Origin: JBHGYD01 sp041920415
Lineage (GTDB): Bacteria; Bacillota; Bacilli; Bacillales; Anoxybacillaceae
Assembly: GCA_041920415.1 (NCBI GenBank)
Contig: JBHGYD010000028.1
Span: 62,001-126,000 of the forward strand
DNA: 64,000 bases
Direction of reading: 5' to 3'
Shown: piece after piece, positions 8,934-18,339 of the stretch
How the letters are laid out: the number at the start of each line of letters is the position of its first letter
Position numbering within the stretch: position 1 is the stretch's first letter
Notes under the pieces: generated by a model
Told to the model about the DNA's origin: nothing
Seen by the model: the letters and a program-made list of their open reading frames with translations, nothing else
Database searches by the model: none
Made by a program: the position numbers and the translations under genes

Positions 8934-9419
8934 ATGAAAAAAAACGGGATTTTCTCTGGCATTACACTTATTGGATTAGGCGTTTATTTTCTGATTGGTC
9001 AGCTCCATCTTTCTTTTTTGAGCGTCTTTCAAGGATGGCCGACCTTGCTTATGATTTTGGGCATCGCGTTGCTCGGACAAGCTTATTATGCGCGTGAGTA
9101 TCAGCATATTTTTCCAGGTATGATTTTGTTCGGATTTGGTCTTCATTTTCTTCTCATCCAATTGTCAAAAAGTTGGCCAAATAATATAGGAATGCTTTTC
9201 TTTATCATCGCTGTTGCATTTTTACTTAGTTCACGAAAAATGAAATCTGGGTTCGTTCAAAGTTTGTTTTTTTTCGCACTTGCGTGTATTGTTTTGTTTT
9301 CTGAACGGTTAAGTCACTTGTTTCACGTTGTCGAAACTAGCATTACTTTTGCGTGGAATTTTTGGCCCATACTCTTAATTGCTTTCGGTATATACATATT
9401 ATTCCGGAAAAGGAAATAA
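8934..9419 (+). CDS. Multi-pass membrane protein, LiaF/LiaI transmembrane-domain-like
   Basis: 161 residues with about six hydrophobic segments and short loops, and a basic tail (FRKRK). The pattern GI..GI.LIGLGVYFLIGQL followed by WPTLLMILGIALL resembles the membrane part of LiaF- or LiaI-type proteins. No soluble LiaF domain is present, so the function is unknown. The ATG follows AGGAGG. It is transcribed alone, divergently from hemA and convergently with ysxC, with a shared terminator. Confidence 0.75.
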   Translation: MKKNGIFSGITLIGLGVYFLIGQLHLSFLSVFQGWPTLLMILGIALLGQAYYAREYQHIFPGMILFGFGLHFLLIQLSKSWPNNIGMLFFIIAVAFLLSSRKMKSGFVQSLFFFALACIVLFSERLSHLFHVVETSITFAWNFWPILLIAFGIYILFRKRK

Positions 9420-9427
9420 TTATAAAT

Positions 9428-9468
9428 AAAAAAACACCAGCCGCTCCTTGATTGACTGGTGTTTTTCG
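9428..9468. terminator. Bidirectional terminator between the membrane protein gene and ysxC
   Basis: An 11-bp stem (AAAAACACCAG / CTGGTGTTTTT) lies between convergent genes, with T-runs readable on both strands; the minus-strand run is longer. Confidence 0.9.
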
Positions 9469-9471
9469 TCT

Positions 9472-10053
9472 CTACATAAAGCGTTGCAGTACGCTCCACG
9501 CTTCGTCTTTTCCTTGGCCAGTTTCTGCTGAAAAAAGAATGAGTTCATCCCCGTCGACAATGTTCAGTGTTTCGCGGACGACTTTTCCATGTTTTTGCCA
9601 CTTTCCTTTTGGAATTTTATCCGCTTTCGTCGCAATGATAATCGTTGGAATCTCATAATGCTTTAAAAACTCATACATCATCACATCGTCTTTCGTTGGC
9701 GGATGGCGCAAATCGACAATGAGAATGACAGCACGCAACTGCTCTCGTGTTGTGAAATACGTTTCCATCATTTTTCCCCATGCTTCTCGCTCTTGTTTCG
9801 ATACTTTCGCAAACCCATAACCGGGAACGTCCACAAAATAGAAGGACTCGTTAATGAGATAAAAATTTAACGTTTGCGTTTTCCCCGGTTTCGAAGAAGT
9901 ACGCGCCAAATTTTTTCGGTTCATCATTTTGTTAATAAACGAAGATTTTCCAACATTCGACCGCCCCGCTAACGCAAATTCAGGCAGTGTGCTGTTTGGA
10001 TATTGTTCCGGCTTCACAGCGCTAATGACAATTTCTGCAGTTGTGACTTTCAT
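9472..10053 (-). CDS. ysxC: Ribosome-biogenesis GTPase YsxC (EngB)
   Basis: 193 residues. TRAFAC GTPase needed for 50S subunit assembly. G1 is GRSNVGKS (about residues 31-38), G3 DVPGYG, G4 TKADK, G5 FSAETG. The ATG overlaps the lonA stop (ATGA) with AGGGGAG upstream, so it is translated together with lonA. Confidence 0.96.
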   Translation of the reverse strand: MKVTTAEIVISAVKPEQYPNSTLPEFALAGRSNVGKSSFINKMMNRKNLARTSSKPGKTQTLNFYLINESFYFVDVPGYGFAKVSKQEREAWGKMMETYFTTREQLRAVILIVDLRHPPTKDDVMMYEFLKHYEIPTIIIATKADKIPKGKWQKHGKVVRETLNIVDGDELILFSAETGQGKDEAWSVLQRFM

Positions 10054-12374
10054 TGTTTCTCCCCTACCAATGCATGTTGTAATACTTCGTCTAAATGCGA
10101 TACAAGGACGAATTGCAAATCTTTTTTTACTATTTCTGGAATATCCTCTAAATCCTTTTCGTTTTCCTTCGGCAAAATGACTTTTTTCAATCCAGCGCGA
10201 TGGGCGCTTAATGTTTTTTCTTTCAATCCACCGATTGGCAACACGCGACCGCGCAACGTAATTTCTCCGGTCATGCCAACAAAACGACTCACTGGTCGTC
10301 CTGTTAAGGCCGAAATTAACGCTGTTGCAATCGTAATACCCGCAGAAGGTCCATCTTTTGGCACTGCTCCTTCTGGAACGTGAATATGAATATCATATTT
10401 TTCATGGAAATCAGAGTCGATCCCAAGTTCTTGTGCACGGGAACGAATATAGCTAAACGCCGCTTGTGCCGATTCTTTCATGACATCGCCTAATTTTCCT
10501 GTTAAGACTAATTTTCCTTTCCCAGGAGATAGAGAAACTTCAATGGACAAAGTGTCACCACCAAACGGCGTGTACGCTAGTCCTGTTGCGACCCCGACTT
10601 GGTCTTGAAGCTCGGCTTGACCGTAACGATATTTTCGTTTTCCTAAAAATTCTTCAAGGTTATTGGTGGTGACGATGACACGTTTTCGTTCTTCAGAAAC
10701 AATGAGGCGTGCCGATTTTCGGCAAATCGCCGCTAGTTGCCGCTCCAACTCGCGCACACCCGCTTCGCGCGTATAGTAGCGAATCACGTGTAATATTGCG
10801 TCATCACGCATTTGTAAGTTCGATTTTTTCAAACCATGTTCCTTCATTTGTTTCGGAAGTAGATGTTGTTTGGCAATATGCAACTTTTCCACTTCCGTAT
10901 AGCCTGGAATTGTAATGATTTCCATTCGGTCCAAAAGCGGCTGTGGAATCGTTGCTAAGTTGTTGGCCGTGGCGATAAACATCACTTTTGATAAATCATA
11001 CGGCTCTTCAATATAATGATCGCTAAACGTATGATTTTGCTCCGGATCTAATACTTCAAGAAGCGCGGCCGATGGATCTCCGCGAAAATCGCTTGACATT
11101 TTGTCAATTTCATCAAGCAAAAATACGGGGTTAATCGTGCCTGCTTTTTTCATTCCTTGAATAATCCGCCCCGGCATCGCTCCTACGTACGTGCGACGAT
11201 GTCCGCGGATTTCTGACTCATCACGAACCCCGCCCAACGAAATGCGCACAAAATGGCGGTTCAACGATTTAGCGATCGAACGAGCAAGCGATGTTTTCCC
11301 TACCCCAGGAGGTCCTGCTAAGCAAAGAATGGGTCCTTTTAATGATTTCGTTAATTGTTGCACAGATAAATATTCCAATACCCGTTCTTTCACTTTCTCA
11401 AGCCCGTAATGCTCTTGATGTAAAATCGCTTCTGCTCGTTTAATATCGTGAATATCTTCCGTTTGTTTTGTCCATGGAAGAGCAAGAAGCCAATCGAGAT
11501 AATTACGAATCACGGCACTTTCGGCAGAAGTTGCTGGAATTTTTTCATACCGTTCTAACTCTTTCAAGGCCGTCTCTTTGACGTGATTCGGCATGCCCGC
11601 TGCTTCAATTTTTTCTTTAAGCGTTTCAACTTCGCCCGTTTTTCCTTCCTTTTCACCAAGCTCTTTTTGAATCGCCTTCATTTGTTCCCGCAAATAATAT
11701 TCTTTTTGCGTCCTCTCCATCGATTGTTTAACGCGCATGCTAATTTTTTTCTCGAGTTGCAGTACCTCTTTTTCGTTATGAAGAATTTGAATAATTTTAT
11801 GAACACGGTCTTTTATGTCCACCGTTTCTAATATATCTTGTTTTTCTTCGAGTTTTAACGGCAAATGTGAAGCAATAATATCAGCCATTCGTCCCGGTTC
11901 ATCAATATCAGTAATCGAAGTATAAATATCAGGTGATAGTTTTTTGGATAAGTTTATGTATTGCTCAAAATACTCTAACATCGTTCGTTTTAAAGCTTCA
12001 TCTTCTAAATCTTTTGCCGCTCGATCGACAAATTTTTCAACTTTTACAATAAAACATGGTTCTTCGCTAACAGTGGCGACGATTTTGGCTCGAGCAACAC
12101 CTTCGACTAAGACGCGAAACGTTCCATTCGGAAGTTTTAATAATTGCTTGACGCGCGCTAATGTCCCCATTTCATACATATCATCGACTTTCGGTTCATC
12201 AATCGAAACATCTTTTTGTGATGTGAGTAAAATCGTATGATCCTCCACCATCGCTTTTTCCAACGCTTGAACCGATTTTTCACGACCGACATCAAGGTGC
12301 AAAACCATCGTTGGGAAAACGAGCAATCCCCGCAATGGAAGGAGGGGAACGATGATATCTTTCTTTCTGGCCAT
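10050..12374 (-). CDS. lonA: ATP-dependent protease LonA
   Basis: 774 residues, identical in length to B. subtilis LonA. Order: LON substrate-binding domain (1 to ~200), coiled helical linker, AAA+ module with Walker A GPPGVGKT and Walker B FLLDEIDK, then the Ser-Lys protease domain with KDGPSAGI (catalytic Ser about 677) and the lysine in GGLKEKTLSAHRAG (about 720). It degrades misfolded and regulatory proteins. The ATG at 12374 follows GGAGGTG. Confidence 0.97.
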   Translation of the reverse strand: MARKKDIIVPLLPLRGLLVFPTMVLHLDVGREKSVQALEKAMVEDHTILLTSQKDVSIDEPKVDDMYEMGTLARVKQLLKLPNGTFRVLVEGVARAKIVATVSEEPCFIVKVEKFVDRAAKDLEDEALKRTMLEYFEQYINLSKKLSPDIYTSITDIDEPGRMADIIASHLPLKLEEKQDILETVDIKDRVHKIIQILHNEKEVLQLEKKISMRVKQSMERTQKEYYLREQMKAIQKELGEKEGKTGEVETLKEKIEAAGMPNHVKETALKELERYEKIPATSAESAVIRNYLDWLLALPWTKQTEDIHDIKRAEAILHQEHYGLEKVKERVLEYLSVQQLTKSLKGPILCLAGPPGVGKTSLARSIAKSLNRHFVRISLGGVRDESEIRGHRRTYVGAMPGRIIQGMKKAGTINPVFLLDEIDKMSSDFRGDPSAALLEVLDPEQNHTFSDHYIEEPYDLSKVMFIATANNLATIPQPLLDRMEIITIPGYTEVEKLHIAKQHLLPKQMKEHGLKKSNLQMRDDAILHVIRYYTREAGVRELERQLAAICRKSARLIVSEERKRVIVTTNNLEEFLGKRKYRYGQAELQDQVGVATGLAYTPFGGDTLSIEVSLSPGKGKLVLTGKLGDVMKESAQAAFSYIRSRAQELGIDSDFHEKYDIHIHVPEGAVPKDGPSAGITIATALISALTGRPVSRFVGMTGEITLRGRVLPIGGLKEKTLSAHRAGLKKVILPKENEKDLEDIPEIVKKDLQFVLVSHLDEVLQHALVGEKQ

Positions 12375-12409
12375 GGCGAACACCTCCATACTTCGTTTCC
12401 TATTCGTCT

Positions 12410-12438
12410 ATTGTATAGTACGGCAATATGTTTGTAAA
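12410..12438 (-). promoter_or_regulatory. Sigma-A promoter of lonA-ysxC
   Basis: Minus strand TTTACA (12438-12433), 17 bp, TACAAT (12415-12410): 5/6 and 5/6 matches, 36 bp before the lonA start. I found no convincing CtsR heptad repeat beside it. Confidence 0.7.
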
Positions 12439-12507
12439 ATCCTATGATACAAAGAAAAGTCGACTTCGACGTAACAACTTATCGAGTCGAAGCCGAGCAA
12501 ACAGTAC

Positions 12508-14175
12508 TTACACTGATTTTATTTCGGATTGGTCAGCTGTAGCAGGAACGACATCGTTTTGCTCCTTCTCTTTTTCAAACACAATTGCCAATACTTCTTC
12601 TAAACGCCGAACAGGGATAATCTCGATTCCATCGATTTCCCGTAACATCGACTGCATATTGTCAAATGGAATAATCACTTGTTTTACTCCCGCTTGTTTC
12701 GCTGCTTTCACTTTTGGAAAAATCCCACCGACTGGTTTCACATGACCGTGAATACTAATTTCCCCAGTCATTGCGATTGTCCGGTCAACCGGAAGACGAT
12801 AAATCGCTGAATAAATTCCCGTGGCCATCGCAATTCCTGCAGATGGACCATCAATAGGAATACCGCCTGGAAAATTGACGTGAATATCATAATTATCAGC
12901 AGGTACTCCTATCGAACGTAAAACAGTAATCACATTTTCAATGGAACCTCTAGCCATACTTTTTCTTCTTATAGATTTTTCGCGGCTACCGATGCTTTCT
13001 TCTTCGACAATTCCAGTAATATTAATCGTTCCTTTTTCTTTTGTCGGTAATGCGGTCACTTCAATTTCTAGCAATGCCCCCATATTTGGTCCATAAACCG
13101 CTAATCCATTGACTAATCCTATCATGGAGGTATCACTAATTTTCTTTTCATATCTTGGCGATAATTGACTTGAATAAATGACCCATTCAATATCTTTATC
13201 GAGAATCGTTTCGCGTTTTTCGGAAATCGCAATACCAGCGGCAATTTGCACCATATTCACCGCTTCTCGACCATTTCGAGCATAGGAGGCAAGTATACGA
13301 ATGCCGTTTTCCGAAATTTTTAAGCGAATTTTTTCTGCCGCTTTTCGTGTGATAAGCGCAATTTCATCTTGGTCAAGTTCGCGAAAAAATACTTCCAAAC
13401 AACGCGAGCGAATCGCTGGTGGTATTTCGTTCGGCGTTCTTGTCGTTGCTCCGACAAGACGAAAATCAGCCGGCAAGCCATTTTGGAAAATATCATGAAT
13501 ATGCGTTGGAATTTGCGAGTTTTCTTCGCTATAATACGCACTTTCGAAAAATACTTTCCGGTCTTCGAGCACTTTTAACAATTTATTCATTTGAATCGGA
13601 TGAAGCTCGCCGATTTCATCAATAAATAAAATGCCGCCATGCGCATGTGTGACTGCTCCCTGCTTCGGTTGCGGAATTCCGGCTTGTCCCATCGCTCCAG
13701 CCCCTTGGTAAATCGGGTCGTGAACAGAACCGATTAACGGATCGGCAATACCACGCTCATCAAATCGGGCCGTCGTCGCGTCCAATTCTACAAATACGGC
13801 ATTCTTTTTAAAAGGAGAGAGCGGACTTTTTTTCGCTTCCTCTAACACAAGACGGGCAGCTGCTGTTTTCCCTACGCCCGGTGGCCCATAAATAATAACA
13901 TGTTGTGGGTTTGGACCGCATAGCGCTGCTTTTAATGCTTTAATTCCATCTTCTTGTCCAACAATGTCTTCAAAGCTCTTTGGTCTCACTTTTTCCGCAA
14001 GCGGCTCTGTTAACGAAATCGAACGCAATTTCCGCAATTGTTCCATTTCTTTTCTTGATTCTTTATCAATCGAAACCTTTTGGGTCCGCTGACTTCTTAA
14101 TAAATTCCAAAAATAGAGCCCGATAATCACCCCGAAAAATAACTGTACAAATAAAGCAACATTCGTCCAATTCAT
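12508..14175 (-). CDS. lonB: Forespore Lon-like protease LonB
   Basis: 555 residues (552 in B. subtilis). An N-terminal membrane anchor (NVALFVQLFFGVIIGLYFW) replaces the LON domain. It is followed by an AAA+ module (GPPGVGKT; GGILFIDEIGEL) and a Lon protease domain (DGPSAGIAMA; GGIFPKVKAAKQAG). In B. subtilis it is made in the forespore under sigma-F. The start has AGGAGGA upstream, and the promoter is annotated separately. Confidence 0.95.
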   Translation of the reverse strand: MNWTNVALFVQLFFGVIIGLYFWNLLRSQRTQKVSIDKESRKEMEQLRKLRSISLTEPLAEKVRPKSFEDIVGQEDGIKALKAALCGPNPQHVIIYGPPGVGKTAAARLVLEEAKKSPLSPFKKNAVFVELDATTARFDERGIADPLIGSVHDPIYQGAGAMGQAGIPQPKQGAVTHAHGGILFIDEIGELHPIQMNKLLKVLEDRKVFFESAYYSEENSQIPTHIHDIFQNGLPADFRLVGATTRTPNEIPPAIRSRCLEVFFRELDQDEIALITRKAAEKIRLKISENGIRILASYARNGREAVNMVQIAAGIAISEKRETILDKDIEWVIYSSQLSPRYEKKISDTSMIGLVNGLAVYGPNMGALLEIEVTALPTKEKGTINITGIVEEESIGSREKSIRRKSMARGSIENVITVLRSIGVPADNYDIHVNFPGGIPIDGPSAGIAMATGIYSAIYRLPVDRTIAMTGEISIHGHVKPVGGIFPKVKAAKQAGVKQVIIPFDNMQSMLREIDGIEIIPVRRLEEVLAIVFEKEKEQNDVVPATADQSEIKSV

Positions 14176-14216
14176 TAGCTTAAATCCTCCTGCCCTCGAT
14201 AGTATTGTAGTATGTA

Positions 14217-14246
14217 TAGTATCTCCGCCTAAAAGCAGGAATAAAC
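14217..14246 (-). promoter_or_regulatory. Candidate sigma-F/sigma-G promoter of lonB
   Basis: Minus strand GTTTA (14246-14242), 15 bp, GGAGATACTA (14226-14217). The -10 fits the sigma-F pattern GGNNANNNTR in full and the -35 fits GYATA in 4 of 5 positions. This agrees with the known forespore expression of lonB in B. subtilis. Confidence 0.6.
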
Positions 14247-14282
14247 AAAAAAGAGACTGTCTTCTTCAAAAGACAGCCTCCT
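14243..14282 (-). terminator. Terminator of clpX
   Basis: An 11-bp stem (GAGGCTGTCTT / AAGACAGTCTC, one G-T pair) followed by six T on the minus strand, just after clpX. Its T-run abuts the lonB promoter. Confidence 0.85.
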
Positions 14283-14289
14283 TGTTTTA

Positions 14290-15555
14290 TTAAGCTGATG
14301 TTTTTCTTTCTTGTTCAACAATCGTACCGTCATGGCGAATGAGCTTTGGCGGCATGTTTCCACGAACCGTTTCCGCTGTAATAATACATTTTTGTACATC
14401 TTCACGAGAAGGAAGCTCAAACATGACATCAAGCATAATTCCTTCAATAATGGAGCGAAGACCGCGAGCACCTGTTTTGCGCTCAATCGCTTTTTTGGCG
14501 ATTTCTCTTAATGCTTCTTCTTCGAATTCAAGCTCGACATCATCAAGCTCCAGCATTTTTTGGTATTGCTTCACAATCGCATTTTTCGGCTTCGTTAAAA
14601 TATCGACTAATGCTTGTTCGTCAAGTGGTTCAAGGGTTGTGATAACCGGCAAGCGACCGATAAATTCCGGGATTAAACCAAATTTCAATAAATCTTCTGG
14701 AAGAACTTTCGATAATAATGTTTTTTGGTCGACGTCTTCTTGCTGAATGTCGGCGCCAAATCCGATAACTTTTTTTCCTAAACGACGTTTAATAATCGGC
14801 TCAATACCATCGAACGCGCCGCCACAAATAAACAAGATATTGGTTGTGTCGATTTGAATAAACTCTTGATGCGGATGTTTCCGTCCTCCTTGTGGTGGAA
14901 CGCTCGCAATAGTTCCTTCAAGAATTTTTAAAAGCGCCTGCTGCACTCCTTCCCCTGACACGTCACGCGTAATCGATGGGTTTTCGGATTTACGGGCGAT
15001 TTTATCAATTTCGTCAATATAAATAATTCCTTTTTCCGCCTTTTCTACGTCGTAATCAGCCGCTTGAATGAGCTTTAAAAGGATATTCTCGACATCCTCA
15101 CCGACATATCCAGCTTCTGTTAATGATGTTGCGTCAGCAATCGCAAACGGCACATTTAAGATGCGAGCCAATGTTTGCGCAAGTAACGTTTTCCCACTTC
15201 CCGTTGGTCCAATCATTAAAATGTTACTTTTTGATAATTCGACATCGTCGATTTTGCTGTTCGAGTTAATGCGCTTGTAGTGATTGTAAACAGCGACAGC
15301 TAGCGACTTTTTCGCTTCATCTTGTCCGATGACATATTCATCTAAAATTTCGCGAATTTCTTTTGGCTTTGGAACGTCTTTAAACTCGATTTCCTCTTCG
15401 TTTCCTAACTCTTCCTCCACAATTTCCGTGCATAGTTCAATACATTCATCGCATATGTATACGCCAGGACCCGCTACTAACTTACGGACTTGATCCTGTG
15501 TTTTTCCGCAGAAAGAACATTTTAATTGCCCTTTCTCATCATTAAATTTAAACAT
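14290..15555 (-). CDS. clpX: ClpX, ATPase subunit of ClpXP
   Basis: 421 residues. AAA+ unfoldase that feeds substrates to ClpP. The N-terminal C4 zinc domain has Cys13, 16, 35 and 38; Walker A is GPTGSGKT, Walker B IIYIDEIDK, and the ClpP-binding IGF tripeptide is in KVIGFGAD. The true start is MFKFNDEKG at 15555 with AAGGGGTG upstream; an ATG nine codons earlier has no ribosome site. Confidence 0.97.
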   Translation of the reverse strand: MFKFNDEKGQLKCSFCGKTQDQVRKLVAGPGVYICDECIELCTEIVEEELGNEEEIEFKDVPKPKEIREILDEYVIGQDEAKKSLAVAVYNHYKRINSNSKIDDVELSKSNILMIGPTGSGKTLLAQTLARILNVPFAIADATSLTEAGYVGEDVENILLKLIQAADYDVEKAEKGIIYIDEIDKIARKSENPSITRDVSGEGVQQALLKILEGTIASVPPQGGRKHPHQEFIQIDTTNILFICGGAFDGIEPIIKRRLGKKVIGFGADIQQEDVDQKTLLSKVLPEDLLKFGLIPEFIGRLPVITTLEPLDEQALVDILTKPKNAIVKQYQKMLELDDVELEFEEEALREIAKKAIERKTGARGLRSIIEGIMLDVMFELPSREDVQKCIITAETVRGNMPPKLIRHDGTIVEQERKTSA

Positions 15556-15644
15556 GCTTTCACCCCTTACTATAAAAATCACGCAATCGTATGTACTTTT
15601 TTACTTTTCCACAAAACTTCGGTTGTAAAACTTATGTACTCGTC

Positions 15645-15653
15645 ATTTTATCA
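15645..15653 (-). promoter_or_regulatory. Possible clpX promoter (extended -10)
   Basis: Minus strand TGATAAAAT, an extended -10 about 90 bp before clpX. No clear -35 is visible. Confidence 0.4.
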
Positions 15654-15741
15654 TAAATCATCATAAAAACGCTAATAAAAAAATAATAACATATCCGAAA
15701 AATTTGAAAATTCGTAATCGTGTTCTTTTTTGTTTGTATGA

Positions 15742-15776
15742 AAGAACAAGGCACGAACAACCTCGCGCCTTGTTCC
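15742..15776 (-). terminator. Probable terminator of tig
   Basis: The 11-nt arms GAACAAGGCGC / GTGCCTTGTTC form a stem 13 bp after the tig stop. The downstream T-tract is weak (TTTC then mixed bases), so it may act partly as a 3'-end stabiliser. Confidence 0.65.
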
Positions 15777-15786
15777 TTATTTATTA

Positions 15787-17073
15787 TTATGCAACAACTT
15801 TGCTATTTTCTACAAGAAAATCGACTACTTTTCGTAATTTCACATCTTCTTTCACAACGTCAAGGTTGCCTAATAGCTGTTTTAATTTGTCTACAGGCAT
15901 ATTGTAAGATTCCGCCATTTTCTCTAGTTCTTTGTTTACTTCTTCATCTGTGACATCGATATTTTCTGCTTTCGCGATCGCTTCTAATGTTAATGAAATG
16001 CGCACTCGTTTTTCAGCGTCTTCTTTCATTTGTTCGCGCAATGCCGCTTCATCTTGACCAGAGAATTGATAGTAGAGGTCAAGGTTTAACCCTTGCATTT
16101 GTAAGCGTTGATCAAATTCACGTAACATGCGGTCTGTTTCGTTTTTAATCATAGCTTCTGGGATGTCGATTTCCGCGTTTTCTGCCGCTTTTTCGACGAC
16201 TGCGTCACGAAGTGCTGCCTCTGCTTCGTTCTTTCTTCCTTCTTCTAGTCTTGTGCGGATTTTTTCTTTTAATTGCTCAAGCGTTTCAACTTCATCATCA
16301 ACATCTTTCGCAAATTCATCATCAAGTGCCGGAAGTTGTTTTGTTTTTACTTCATGCACTTTAATTTTAAATGTAGCTGGTTTACCAGCTAATTCTTTCG
16401 CATGGTATTCTTCTGGGAATGTCACTTCAATGTCTTTTTCTGCTCCTGCCTCTAAACCAATTAGTTGGTCTTCAAAGCCAGGAATGAATGTACCAGAGCC
16501 GATTTCAAGAGAATAGTTTTCGGCTTTTCCGCCTTCAAATGGCTCGCCATTTACAAATCCTTCAAAATCGATAACTGCTGTATCGCCGTTTTCAATCTTG
16601 CCATCTTCTTTTACTACAAGTTCAGCATAATTTTCTTGAAGACGTTTTAATTCATTTTCAACATCTTCATCTGTCACAGTAGCATCTACTTTTTCAACTT
16701 CAAGCTCTTTATACTGTCCTAATTTTACTTCCGGTTTTACAGTTACTTTTGCAGTGAAAATTAAGCTTTTTCCTTTCTCCATTTGCTCGATATCAATTTG
16801 TGGATAATCAACAGGCTCAATTCCTGTTTCTTCTACAGCTTTTGCATATGCTTCAGGTAATAAAATATCTAACGCATCTTGATAAAGTGCTTCAACGCCA
16901 AAACGTTTTTCAAAAATAGCACGAGGAACTTTTCCTTTACGGAACCCTGGAAGACTAACGTTTTTTACTACTTTTTTAAATGCGGCATCTAAACCTTCAT
17001 TTACTTTTTCTGCATCTACTTCAACAGTAAGAACGCCTTCGTTCCCTTCGAGTTTTTCCCATTTTGCTGCCAT
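15787..17073 (-). CDS. tig: Trigger factor, ribosome-associated chaperone and prolyl isomerase
   Basis: 428 residues. N-terminal ribosome-binding domain with the signature GFRKGKVPR (about residues 43-51), FKBP-type PPIase domain (about 150-245: GDTAVIDFEGFVNGEPFEGG) and a long helical C-terminal arm. It folds nascent chains at the ribosome exit. The start follows GGAGGG. Confidence 0.97.
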   Translation of the reverse strand: MAAKWEKLEGNEGVLTVEVDAEKVNEGLDAAFKKVVKNVSLPGFRKGKVPRAIFEKRFGVEALYQDALDILLPEAYAKAVEETGIEPVDYPQIDIEQMEKGKSLIFTAKVTVKPEVKLGQYKELEVEKVDATVTDEDVENELKRLQENYAELVVKEDGKIENGDTAVIDFEGFVNGEPFEGGKAENYSLEIGSGTFIPGFEDQLIGLEAGAEKDIEVTFPEEYHAKELAGKPATFKIKVHEVKTKQLPALDDEFAKDVDDEVETLEQLKEKIRTRLEEGRKNEAEAALRDAVVEKAAENAEIDIPEAMIKNETDRMLREFDQRLQMQGLNLDLYYQFSGQDEAALREQMKEDAEKRVRISLTLEAIAKAENIDVTDEEVNKELEKMAESYNMPVDKLKQLLGNLDVVKEDVKLRKVVDFLVENSKVVA

Positions 17074-17203
17074 ACTTTTCCCTCCAAAACAAAATCATTC
17101 ATAAATGAAGATAATGAAAATCTTGTCCAACATGCAGTCCATTATCATATTTAATGGTTATCATGTATGTAGTCGTAAAAGATATGTGTAATACAACCAT
17201 TAT

Positions 17204-17231
17204 ATTATAACATACAATGAGAATGTTTCAA
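17204..17231 (-). promoter_or_regulatory. Sigma-A promoter of tig
   Basis: Minus strand TTGAAA (17231-17226), 16 bp, TATAAT (17209-17204) with a TG one base before it. The -35 lies 14 bp past the end of ysoA. The 5' leader is about 125 nt. Confidence 0.8.
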
Positions 17232-17244
17232 TATAAACCGGTGA

Positions 17245-18234
17245 TTAAAAATAAGAAATTTTTCCTATTTCATGAAGTTTTCTGCAAAGGTGATCGATTT
17301 CTTCCATACGAACATCGTAAAGATATTCGATTTCTTCCCGATTTACTCTCCCACCTTGAAACTGACAAGCTGTGATGTGAGCAGCAGCAGCCCACTGTTC
17401 ACACGACATGTTGTTTGGTAAAAACGGATAAAGCACATACGTGTAGCGAAGCCAAATATCAGCCGCTACCTCATACAAACTCGGGTTTTTGTTTGCTATA
17501 TTCCGTTCAAGTAAATGCAACACATCCGCTGCAAATTTTGTTTGTGCCTGCTCATCAAGAGATGCCGGAGCGACCGTCATCGTATCACCAAATTTTTTAA
17601 TCGTAACGAAATCGGACACTTTTTTTAATGTAAGTAGACGTAAAATCATTGTTTTCGTCATGGGATTATTTTTCTCATTGACTAAATATTGTTTTAAAAT
17701 TGGAAGAACAGGAGTGATATCTTCATGTTCTAGCTGTTTGATGACTTTCATATGATCAGCAACATTCTCTGATTCGGTTAGCAAATGAATATCCTCATGT
17801 TCTGATAATGGTAATGGTTGCTCGCTCATTTTTTGACTAAAGTGAAGCAATCGAATGAAATGTTCTCGAATCGCCGGAGGAAGACGGCGCTCTTGCAAAG
17901 CGACTCGAATCGTTGCTTCTACCTGTCTATATTGTTGCAAATGAATGAGAATGGACAAATAGATTTGCAAAAGTTGTATATCGTCTCCTCTGCCTTCTTG
18001 GAGCATATGTTGGCAACGCTCTTTTGCTTCCTCCCATTCTCCTAATTCAAACAAGCAAACAATAATACTAAGTTCTACTTCCGGGTCGTTTGGTTCAATT
18101 TCGTCCACTTCATAAAAAAAGCGAAGTGCTTCTTTATACTGTTTTGCTTGTAATGCCTCTAATCCTTTTTCGATCAATCGCTCTCTCACTTTTGGAAATC
18201 GAATGATTTTTCCTTTCTTCTTCTCCATGTCCAT
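17245..18234 (-). CDS. ysoA: TPR-repeat protein YsoA
   Basis: 329 residues, soluble, no signal peptide. The N-terminal ~130 residues carry tetratricopeptide-like repeats (QYKEALRFFYEVDEIEPNDPEV). The C-terminal half is helical with no known motif. The position between tig and leuD is the same as ysoA in B. subtilis. Function unknown; a protein-binding scaffold is the usual role of such repeats. Confidence 0.85.
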   Translation of the reverse strand: MDMEKKKGKIIRFPKVRERLIEKGLEALQAKQYKEALRFFYEVDEIEPNDPEVELSIIVCLFELGEWEEAKERCQHMLQEGRGDDIQLLQIYLSILIHLQQYRQVEATIRVALQERRLPPAIREHFIRLLHFSQKMSEQPLPLSEHEDIHLLTESENVADHMKVIKQLEHEDITPVLPILKQYLVNEKNNPMTKTMILRLLTLKKVSDFVTIKKFGDTMTVAPASLDEQAQTKFAADVLHLLERNIANKNPSLYEVAADIWLRYTYVLYPFLPNNMSCEQWAAAAHITACQFQGGRVNREEIEYLYDVRMEEIDHLCRKLHEIGKISYF

Positions 18235-18296
18235 TCACCGCAATTTAATTTGCTTATCAGTGTACCAAGATTTCATGAGAGATACAAGCAAAAATG

Positions 18297-18331
18297 AAAA
18301 AGCCAACTCCCATGATACGGAGTCGGCTTTT
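18297..18331 (-). terminator. Terminator of the ilv-leu operon
   Basis: The stem AAAAGCC-ACTCC / GGAGT-GGCTTTT, with one internal mismatch, ends in a T-run on the minus strand, just after leuD. Confidence 0.85.
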
Positions 18332-18339
18332 GTCAATAT

